Shown here piece by piece: positions 1 through 5,800 of a stretch of 8,928 nt of DNA. The stretch is from JAAYJR01 sp964540755. Its GTDB lineage: Bacteria > Bacteroidota > Bacteroidia > Bacteroidales > Prolixibacteraceae. The notes beneath the pieces were generated by a model. The model ran no database searches, was not told the DNA's origin, and saw only the letters and a program-made list of their open reading frames with translations. Where the stretch lies: the NCBI GenBank assembly GCA_964540755.1, contig CAZIOB010000174.1, positions 1 through 8,928 of the forward strand. Direction: 5' to 3'. Position numbers and translations under genes: made by a program. Position 1 is the stretch's first letter. The number at the start of each line of letters is the position of its first letter.

Positions 1-171
1 ACAGCAAGGAAAGAACTAATAATGAATAGTAATTTCTAAAACGAGAAATAAAATTTTGTTGATGCATAATATTACATATTTAAAGTAAATTAATATCAAA
101 AATTGCTATTTGCTGCAAACTGTAGCTTTCTGTCAGTTAAGATATAAATTTAGCAATATCTAAGATGACAT

Positions 172-450
172 TCAAGCAAACTGATGAAAACTTATGTTCT
201 TTTCCAATAAAATCACGTTACAGTCACTTTGGCCAATAATTTTTGGATAGTCTGAAATGTATTTCATTTCCCCTCTTCCATAAACAATTAGCAACCGTAG
301 ATTATGCAATCCTGAATGCTCCATCTAATAATTCCCAACCTTTTTATTCAGACAAGCATTTTCAATACCCGGTTTTGATTGTAGAGCGTCTCTTAAAACT
401 TTCGTTATATCTCCTGTTATGAAAAATTGTTCTATCCCTCTAAAAAAGTT
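172..450 (-). pseudogene. Unassigned decayed reading, two pieces separated by one stop
   Basis: On the minus strand one frame runs about 93 codons with a single internal TAG (325-327). The upstream piece reads FFRGIEQFFITGDITKVL and ends in KVGNY. The downstream piece starts at an ATG (322-324), contains LRLLIVYGRGEMKYISDYP and stops at 172-174. In DNA this AT-rich several stops would be expected over that length, so one stop hints at former coding. I do not recognise the family. The composition resembles a globular alpha/beta protein, with no membrane segment or signal peptide. It overlaps the edge of the HU remnant on the other strand by only a few bases. It could be chance, since the plus strand also has a stop-poor frame over part of this interval. 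Confidence 0.3.
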
Positions 451-605
451 TGACAAAATTTAAAAAATCAGAAGCATTACAAATAAATGAGGAAATAATA
501 AAGATGATAAAAAATTCCCTTTCAAATTGTGAGAATTTTTATTTAAGAGGATTTGAAACTTTTTTAATGAAACACAGGTCAGAAAAGGCTGCCCGGCTGA
601 TATAA
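447..605 (+). pseudogene. HU/IHF family DNA-binding protein remnant
   Basis: The plus-strand frame from 447 to the TAA at 603-605 encodes about 52 residues. It includes the hallmark of bacterial histone-like HU/IHF proteins: NFYLRGFETF followed by RSEKAARLI. Bacteroidota HU proteins usually have NVYLRGFGSF, then RAEKTARNIS, at this place, where the beta-arm begins. The preceding helix (EEIIKMIKNSLSNCE) also aligns with the family's second helix. There is no start codon or N-terminal helix: a stop lies just upstream at 441-443. The frame ends where the family has the serine after ARNI, so a single TCA to TAA change would explain the stop. The same frame stays open to 653 (about 16 more codons, with a PE followed by FF) and may be the degraded beta-arm. 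HU proteins are about 90 residues, so this is a broken copy truncated at both ends. Confidence 0.7.
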
Positions 606-681
606 GAAAATTTAAATTCTCCAGAGATAGAATATATTACATTCTTCTTTTCTTAATTTTTTTTCAGAAGAGAAAGTTTGT

Positions 682-966
682 CTATTTACCTAATGCTTTT
701 TTAATTGCGCTGATTATGGCAAGCAGTACGCCGCCACCAACACCACCACCGACAACACTTCCAATTATACTGGCCAAATCCAGGCCTTCTGCTCCGGTTC
801 CTATTCCCAGAACACCAAGAAGTTGTCCACCTAATCCACCGCCAATTATACCAAGAATTGCATCCCATGCTGTACCCAGTGACAATTTTTTCATCAGGGA
901 ACCTGCTCCATAACCTCCTGCTGCACCGGAGATTAATTGGATAATGATAGCTGCTAAATTACTCAT
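682..966 (-). CDS. Small glycine-zipper membrane protein of unknown function
   Basis: This 94-residue protein starts MSNLAAIIIQLISGAAGG. It is made of hydrophobic stretches rich in GxxxG-type glycine spacing: residues ~4-20, ~36-54 (containing IIGGGLGGQLLG) and ~64-88 (containing GSVVGGGVGGGVLL). The tail is cationic (IKKALGK). It has no cleavable signal peptide with a clear site, no cysteine and no catalytic motif. Glycine zippers pack membrane helices, so it probably sits in a membrane, perhaps as an oligomer or pore. I recall small hypothetical proteins of similar design in many bacteria, but I cannot name a family. The frame is intact although both sides are gene debris, which suggests it is still expressed or arrived recently. 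The ATG at 964-966 is the natural start, and no strong Shine-Dalgarno is visible, as is usual in Bacteroidota. The opposite strand is also open (716-913), but that reading is proline-rich antisense of the glycine codons. A bacteriocin-like or holin-like role is possible but unproven. Confidence 0.75.
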   Translation of the reverse strand: MSNLAAIIIQLISGAAGGYGAGSLMKKLSLGTAWDAILGIIGGGLGGQLLGVLGIGTGAEGLDLASIIGSVVGGGVGGGVLLAIISAIKKALGK

Positions 967-1079
967 AGCTGAAAATTAAATTTATTAACCCTTCTAAATT
1001 AGTGATTTTCAATTAAAAAACAATATTTATTCAGATATTTTTTAAAAATACAATTCAGGACTTTTCAAAAATATTTATT
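967..1079. promoter_or_regulatory. Intergenic leader of the glycine-zipper gene
   Basis: This 113-base AT-rich gap must carry whatever promoter drives the minus-strand glycine-zipper gene. I find no exact match to the Bacteroidota consensus (TTG, 19-21 bases, TAnnTTTG) on the minus strand. It also directly follows the stop of the nuclease/helicase wreck. No hairpin with a T-tract is evident. Confidence 0.25.
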
Positions 1080-1505
1080 TTAATACAACTCATAAATAAG
1101 GTAAATAGAAGCATGGATTTCTTTTAACTTTGCAGCACCTAATTTTAAAACTGTAAATTCGGGCTCTTTTTTAAATTCCATATCCTCATAAAGTAGTTTT
1201 GCCCATACCTGAGCAATATTTTTAGTCCGTTTGATTTGTTCATCATTAAATTTCAGGGTTAACTTTGCTTCAAATACGAGCAGGTAATTATTTATTGTTA
1301 TGGCTAAATCAGGCTTGGCATTAAACATACCTTGCAAAGCACCATAAACTTTTCTTTCATCAGCAGTAAAAAGAGGCTTCCCAAAAGAATATATTTTACC
1401 TGGGTTAACTTCCTTATAAGGTTTCAATTTTTTTATTTCATGGGCAATTTCATTATAATCTCTACAATCTGTAATATTTTCCTGACCTTTTATTATATCT
1501 ACAAT
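1080..1505 (-). pseudogene. PD-(D/E)XK-like nuclease domain, part of the broken helicase reading
   Basis: Downstream of the A7 frameshift the minus frame encodes about 141 residues ending in IYLIYELY. The core KPDLAITINNYLLVFEAKLT shows the spacing of a PD-(D/E)XK nuclease active site: an acidic residue after P, then a beta strand, then E-A-K. It is followed by QIKRTKNIAQVWAKLLYED, a helix I associate with restriction-type nucleases of defence loci. A TTG at 1425-1427 could serve as a start giving 115 residues. I do not favour it, because the frame is open upstream and in phase with the helicase once one A is removed. It may be the helicase's own C-terminal domain or the remains of a separate downstream nuclease gene fused by deletion. 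The end looks clipped, because related proteins as I recall them continue past this point. Activity cannot be judged from sequence. Confidence 0.6.
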
Positions 1506-2600
1506 ATTTTTTTATTTCTTCCTCTGTGTATCCTTTATCCTCAAGTGCATCTATTAATTCCTGCTGGCGCGGTTGTCCAAATGTTAAACGATAAAAAGCA
1601 AGAATTTTGATAATATTTGAATACTTTTCAATATCGCGACTAAGGGATACAAAGGGACAAAACGTTCTATTTTGATGTTATTCTCAGTTTCAGTATGCCA
1701 AAATGGAACTAACTCACATGGAAACTTTGCCCGTTCTTTTTCATGAGAGGCTATAGAAAGTAACTCATCCCAAACATTAAGAGAGCTGCTACTTAATTGA
1801 AGTTTATCAACGTACTTATCAGCAAGATTCAAACGGATTACCAAACCCTGGTAACGATTGATACGACCTTCACGTTGCTCAAAATCAATAGCGTTTGAAG
1901 GCAGATTCCAATGAAAAATTTTTTTACAGTACAAATGAAAATCAAGACCTTCCTGACCAATGGAAGTACTGGCTAAAACGAAAGGACGAAAAGGCGAATT
2001 GAAAGCCTGCCGAACATTGATGTCCCGCTTAGATTTACTGGCAGTGCTAAATTTTTGAATTCCAAAATCTACTGTATAATGAGAACGCATTGATTTTCTT
2101 TTTCTTTTAATATTATGTGGATTGTTCATAAAGGTGCGGTAATCTTCGATATCTGTGGTAGAAGTTCTGACCGATAAAATATCAGTTATAAAATCGCTTA
2201 ATTCTGAAGGTAAATGAATGTTTTCACTTTTAGTCAGTAGATAGACAAATTCATCCAACATTGATTGAATATTCCCATCTACCATATATCGTAATACCCT
2301 ATCTCTGTAATCGCCTTCCTTATGATGTAAGCGCACAACTGCTATGCTTTCAGGTTTATTAAATAGCGTCATGAAACCTGAAGCAACATTGAATGCAGCA
2401 TCCATTAAATCAACTGAAAAAGAATGATACCTTAATAATGTCCTTAAGGAACAAACTGCAGGTGAACCAATAGTCAGTATAGCAAGATGTTCACATATCT
2501 TTTCAATCTGATCCTCATTCAATATAGCTGCCGGAAATATATCGGAATTCAGAAAAGTAGAAGCAGCAAAATCAAAATGCGTTTTTTTGCCACTACTTTC
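1080..2600 (-). pseudogene. Broken SNF2-type helicase C-terminal half plus PD-(D/E)XK nuclease domain
   Basis: Reading the minus strand from ~2600 downward gives the second RecA-like domain of a SNF2/DEAD-type helicase. Motif V is FVLASTSIGQEGLDFH (~2012-1935) and motif VI is QREGRINRYQG (~1877-1845), followed by the family's downstream VPFWHT and ERFVPLYP segments. The ATP-binding N-terminal half (Walker A and DEAH motifs) is absent. At ~1641-1644 the frame slips by one base: the true continuation is SRDIEKYSN, then ILAFYRLTFGQPRQQELIDA. At the A7 run (1507-1513, minus strand) it slips again, where one extra A breaks EEIKNIVDIIKG. The third frame continues in phase into a separate-looking domain ending at 1080. 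That makes two lesions in one formerly continuous reading. The helicase cannot be functional as drawn. Helicases of this kind commonly sit in DISARM-like or other restriction/defence loci. Confidence 0.85.
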
Positions 2601-3063
2601 TTCTTTGAATTTCTCGGTATTCCCGAACATAAACCAATAGAAAAGGAATTAGAGAAAAAATTAATAAGACATATCGAAGATTTTCTATTAGAATTAGGTC
2701 GAGGTTTTATGTTTGTTGGTTCACAGCAACGAATTACGATAAATAGGCCTATTATTACTTAGATATAGTATTATTTTACAACAAAATTCTCAGAAGTTAT
2801 ATTCTGATTGAGTTAAAAACGACAAAACTAAAAATCATTGATGCTGGTCAACTCAACACTTATTTAATTTACTATAAAACTGAAATTAACGACAAAGACG
2901 ACAATCCCCCGTTGGAATAATATTATGTGCAGAAAAGGATTAAGTTGCAGCCGAGTATATCTTGGGAGGATTAGAAAATAATGTATATACATCAAAGTTT
3001 ACATACGTGCTACCTGACAAAGAAGAATTGATGAGGGAACTATAAAATATGATAAATGAATGA
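2598..3063 (+). pseudogene. DUF1016 (YhcG-type) PD-(D/E)XK nuclease C-terminal remnant
   Basis: The plus strand carries a decayed C-terminal nuclease domain of the DUF1016/YhcG family. It opens with FFFEFLGIPEHKP and IEKELEKKLIRHIEDFLLEL, then GRGFMFVGSQQRITI. A one-base loss near 2748 moves the reading to the frame giving YYYLDIVLFYNKILRSYILI and then ELKTTKLKIIDAGQLNTYL. This contains the active-site aspartate (LDIVLFY) and the E-x-K (IELK). A second one-base loss near 2914 is needed to reach GIILCAEKD. In-frame TAA codons follow at 2941-2943 and 3043-3045, with EELMREL before the second; the relic ends at TGA 3061-3063. The N-terminal DUF1016 winged-helix half is missing. Intact homologues are about 330-380 residues, so less than half remains. 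YhcG-type nucleases are often found in restriction loci and mobile islands. Confidence 0.85.
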
Positions 3064-3432
3064 ACCCAGGCGTTAACACGGAATATACGTAAACGTGTGA
3101 TGTAGGTAATTTAAAGTTTATTATCTTTACTTATAAGATCAGAAAGTATCTGACGAATTTGGTTTAAGCTGGTCACATCATTTAAAAAAATAGTATTTTC
3201 GCTAAAATTCGTATTTTTTCTCGTGTTCTGTTACTTTTCAAAATTTTATTGTTATAAAAAGCAATGAACAAAAGGGCGAAAGCAGAGATATAATTTTTTT
3301 TAAACTTAGCCGGGGAAAAACTTATAAAGTCGGATTTCGGCTTATAAAAAAGGGTAAAAAAGTCGGATACACTAAAAATTAATCGTTAATTGAAAAAAAT
3401 ATTAATTCAATACAAATAAAAAAGAGATAATT
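3064..3432. other. Intergenic region with faint minus-strand relic and repeated upstream motif
   Basis: This 369-base gap separates the nuclease remnant from the oxidoreductase. On the minus strand ~3115-3235 a stop-free stretch of about 40 codons ends in DVTSLNQIRQILSDLISKDNKL, which looks protein-like but has no start and is not recognised. At 3321-3335 and 3341-3368 there are two imperfect copies of CTTATAAA followed by AGTCGGAT, the second with extra A-rich spacer. The promoter of the downstream oxidoreductase should lie here, but no clean TAnnTTTG is present; TACTTTTC at ~3230 is the nearest and lies about 200 bases upstream. Confidence 0.4.
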
Positions 3433-4824
3433 ATGAACGTTTCAAATCGTCGTGAATTTATTAAAAAGACTACTACCACAGCTGCTGGCATGATGTTGAG
3501 TGCACCTGTAATTAAAGCAGGATTCGGAAATAAAAGTCCGAATGATATCATTAATGTTGCCGTGATAGGTATCAGAGGCAAAGGTGGTATGTATGGAGGC
3601 GGAGGGCACTATGCAGTTTATTCTGCTATGCCTGATGTCAGGGTAACAACAATATGTGATGTTGATGAGAGAGAATTCCCTGCGGCAATCAAGAATATCC
3701 GGAATATTGGAGGCAATACCCCCAAAACAGTTGTAGATATGAGAGAGATGCTTGAAGATAAGGATATTGATGTGGTTTCAATTGCGAGTCCTGATCACTG
3801 GCACGCTCTGCATGCTATATGGGCATGTCAGGCCGGTAAAGATGTATATGTGGAAAAACCAATATCATATAATCTTTTCGAAGGCAGGAAAATGGTTGAA
3901 GCAGCCAGAAAATATGGCCGTGTTGTCCAGACTGGTACACAAAGAAGAAGTGATAAAGTTGTGAATGAGGCCATTAAATTCATTCATGATGGTAAGCTTG
4001 GTGATATTTACATGGGAAGAGCTATTGTATATGGTCACAGAGCTAATATAGGACGCATGAAAAACAGTCCTGTTCCCGAAGGTGTACATTGGGATATGTA
4101 TCTCGGGCCTGCTCCCTATCGTCCCTTCAATGAGAACAGATTCCATTATAAATGGCACTGGTACTGGGATACAAGTACTTCTGAATTCGGTAATAACGGT
4201 ACTCATTTTATGGACCTTCTGCGTTGGGGAATGCAGAAACGTGAACATCCTGTAAAAATTCATTCAACCGGCGGTTTTTACGTATGGGATTCGGACCAGG
4301 AGATACCCAACCTTCAGACTGCTACTTATGAGTATGCAGATGGCACCATCATAGAACAGGAAGTACGCAGTTTGTTTACAAATTCTGAGTTTAATTCAAA
4401 GAGCGGATGTTTCTTCTATGGATCAGAAGGGTGGATGTATCTGGGAGGCAATGAATTCCAGACATTCTTCGGACCAAAAGACGAACCAGGGCCAAGTATG
4501 AAAGCTTCAAGTCCTGAATTGCCTGTACTAAAAGATTTTGGTGATACAAAAGCAACAGATTCAGTCAATATCAGGCCGCTGGAATTTGCTCACTTCAAAA
4601 ATTTCATCGACACAGTGAGAACCAGAAAATGGCAGGATCTGAATGCTGAAATTCTGGAAGGACATATGTCAACTGCGTTTGCACACCTCGGCAATATCTC
4701 CTATCGTACCGGCCGGAAACTTACTTTCAATCCTTATTCTGAGAAGTTTATCGGTGATGAAGATGCTAATTCTTATCTGAAAAGGAATTATCGTTATCCT
4801 TATGTAGTGCCTGAAAATGTGTAA
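3433..4824 (+). CDS. Gfo/Idh/MocA family oxidoreductase with Tat signal
   Basis: This is a 463-residue NAD(P)-dependent dehydrogenase, probably periplasmic and acting on a sugar or sugar derivative. The N-terminus has a twin-arginine signal (SNRREFIKK, residues 4-12) and a hydrophobic stretch up to about residue 29, which predicts Tat export with a prebound cofactor. The Rossmann fold begins at INVAVIGIRGKGG (40-52), a glycine-rich nucleotide loop. Next come the family motif D-H-W-H (121-124), EKP (141-143) whose lysine contacts cofactor and substrate, GTQRR (168-172) and NNGTHFMD (254-261) with the likely catalytic histidine. VHWDMYLGPAPYRPFN (218-233) is typical of the exported Bacteroidota/Planctomycetes branch. 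The exact substrate cannot be read. The start is the only ATG preceding the Tat signal, behind an A-rich leader (AAAGAGATAATT) with a weak ribosome site. The gene is intact, is followed by a terminator and is probably monocistronic. Confidence 0.92.
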   Translation: MNVSNRREFIKKTTTTAAGMMLSAPVIKAGFGNKSPNDIINVAVIGIRGKGGMYGGGGHYAVYSAMPDVRVTTICDVDEREFPAAIKNIRNIGGNTPKTVVDMREMLEDKDIDVVSIASPDHWHALHAIWACQAGKDVYVEKPISYNLFEGRKMVEAARKYGRVVQTGTQRRSDKVVNEAIKFIHDGKLGDIYMGRAIVYGHRANIGRMKNSPVPEGVHWDMYLGPAPYRPFNENRFHYKWHWYWDTSTSEFGNNGTHFMDLLRWGMQKREHPVKIHSTGGFYVWDSDQEIPNLQTATYEYADGTIIEQEVRSLFTNSEFNSKSGCFFYGSEGWMYLGGNEFQTFFGPKDEPGPSMKASSPELPVLKDFGDTKATDSVNIRPLEFAHFKNFIDTVRTRKWQDLNAEILEGHMSTAFAHLGNISYRTGRKLTFNPYSEKFIGDEDANSYLKRNYRYPYVVPENV

Positions 4825-5140
4825 TTAATAAATATTTATGTTAACCGGCATCATGTTTTTATTACATAAATGTAGTAGTTATATAAACTTGTAAAATGTG
4901 GGGCTGTATTACTTTAATGAGTATATAGCCTCTTTTTTTTATTTTGAATACAAAAAGTTTATCTATATATTACCGCTTGAAAAATATTTTAAACTTTAAA
5001 TTACCTGTTATAACAGATGATGCAGGATTAAGAAATTAATATTCAGGAGGAAGTATAAGGGACAATCAGGCTTCATTACCAGTAAAATACCGGGAGAGGA
5101 ATAACCGGAACTGCACTATAAAAATAATAAAACGAAAAAG
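4825..5140. other. Intergenic region between oxidoreductase and exonuclease
   Basis: Apart from the terminator, this 316-base gap contains a perfect 12-base palindrome, CTGTTATAACAG (5005-5016), which could be an operator-like site. It also has a strong Shine-Dalgarno-like AGGAGG (~5046-5051) that is not followed by any usable start codon nearby. No clear TAnnTTTG promoter was found for the exonuclease. The bases just before its ATG are AACGAAAAAG, nearly the same as those before the DUF5916 start. Confidence 0.4.
4900..4940 (+). terminator. Intrinsic terminator after the oxidoreductase
   Basis: GGGGCTGTAT (4900-4909) pairs with ATATAGCCTC (4923-4932), a ten-pair stem including two G-U pairs. 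A T-run of eight (4933-4940) follows immediately. It lies 75 bases after the oxidoreductase stop and on its strand. This separates that gene from the exonuclease downstream. Confidence 0.75.
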
Positions 5141-5710
5141 ATGTATTTATTTTTTGACACCGAAACAACAGGTTTGCCGCGAAAATGGAAAGCACCTGTT
5201 ACAGACCTAAACAACTGGCCAAGACTTGTACAGCTTGCCTACTTATATTATGACAGGAATGGCAATAAAATTTCTGGTGGAGACTTTATAATTAAACCTG
5301 AAGGATTTACAATTCCCAAAGATGCTTCAAGAGTTCATGGAATTTCGACTGAAAGAGCCCTTAGAGAAGGTCAATCAATAATCACTGTATTACAACACTT
5401 TAACTCTTTAATCGAACAAGCCACTTATCTTGTTGCTCATAATATGTCCTTTGATGAAAAAATTGTAGGAGCAGAGTTTTTAAGAAATGGCATGAAAAAC
5501 AGTATCCAATCTAAAAACAAAATCTGCACAATGGAAAGGACAACAATTTTTTGTGCAATTAATGGACCATATGGTTACAAATGGCCAAAACTTTCTGAAT
5601 TGCATTATAAACTTTTTAGAACCGGATTTGAGGAAGCTCATAACGCAGCGGTTGACATTACAGTGACGGCTAAATGTTTCTGGGAATTAAGAAGATTAAG
5701 GAAAATATAA
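5141..5710 (+). CDS. DnaQ-like (DEDDh) 3'-5' exonuclease
   Basis: This 189-residue protein is a complete stand-alone exonuclease of the DnaQ/RNase T superfamily. It would remove nucleotides from 3' ends of DNA or RNA using two metal ions. The acidic residues are in order: FFDTETTG gives D6 and E8 (Exo I), VAHNMSFDEKIVG gives D105 (Exo II), and EEAHNAAVDITVTAKCF gives H167 and D172 (Exo III, DEDDh type). HGIST (66-70) matches the usual HGI loop. It has no polymerase, BRCT or helicase domain, so it is not a full polymerase III epsilon by context and its substrate is unknown. It appears lower in GC and more AT-rich in codon choice than the genes on either side. A terminator lies upstream and a promoter downstream. 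Together these suggest an independently acquired accessory gene. The start is the ATG directly before the first catalytic strand. Confidence 0.9.
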   Translation: MYLFFDTETTGLPRKWKAPVTDLNNWPRLVQLAYLYYDRNGNKISGGDFIIKPEGFTIPKDASRVHGISTERALREGQSIITVLQHFNSLIEQATYLVAHNMSFDEKIVGAEFLRNGMKNSIQSKNKICTMERTTIFCAINGPYGYKWPKLSELHYKLFRTGFEEAHNAAVDITVTAKCFWELRRLRKI

Positions 5711-5751
5711 AACGAATGACAAGAACACCACCATCCAACTTATATGGTTAA

Positions 5752-5782
5752 TTGCCGTTTCGGTGCAGATTTTTTACTTTTG
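5752..5782 (+). promoter_or_regulatory. Bacteroidota-type promoter for the DUF5916 gene
   Basis: TTG (5752-5754), a 20-base spacer and TACTTTTG (5775-5782) match the known Bacteroidota consensus: TTG near -33 and TAnnTTTG near -7. Transcription would begin around 5788-5790, leaving a short leader before the ATG at 5801. The match is exact at all fixed positions. It was found by eye and not tested against chance. Confidence 0.6.
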
Positions 5783-5800
5783 GAAACTCAAACGGAAAAG

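Larger units (their letters stand above)
1..681. other. AT-rich region without intact genes; decayed coding remnants
   Basis: This 680-base stretch has no intact gene that I can support. It is very AT-rich and stops interrupt most frames. Two relics are visible and are listed separately: an HU/IHF-like fragment on the plus strand (~447-605) and a longer-than-expected open reading on the minus strand (~172-450). The first 170 bases show nothing recognisable on either strand. I saw no tRNA-like cloverleaf, no repeat array and no clear terminator. Confidence 0.6.

Noticed and set aside
716..913. Open plus-strand frame opposite the glycine-zipper gene
   Set aside because: It is a proline/threonine-rich antisense mirror of glycine codons, and the minus-strand protein has a coherent membrane design.
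1332..1610. Open plus-strand frame across the nuclease/helicase frameshift region
   Set aside because: It is a phenylalanine/isoleucine-rich antisense reading of AT-rich minus-strand coding; the minus strand has recognisable motifs there.
2487..2600. N-terminal part of the plus frame that leads into the DUF1016 relic
   Set aside because: Residues before ~2598 are antisense of helicase coding and show no DUF1016 similarity; only the part from 2598 is kept.
3865..4263. 132-codon minus-strand frame inside the oxidoreductase
   Set aside because: It lies wholly antisense to strongly conserved Gfo/Idh/MocA motifs and has no recognisable domain.
5045..5063. Shine-Dalgarno-like AGGAGG with a possible short gene after it
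   Set aside because: No start codon at suitable spacing, and stops occur within a few codons.
5744..5800. Upstream start for the DUF5916 protein
   Set aside because: It adds 19 residues before a normal signal peptide and lies upstream of the predicted transcript start.
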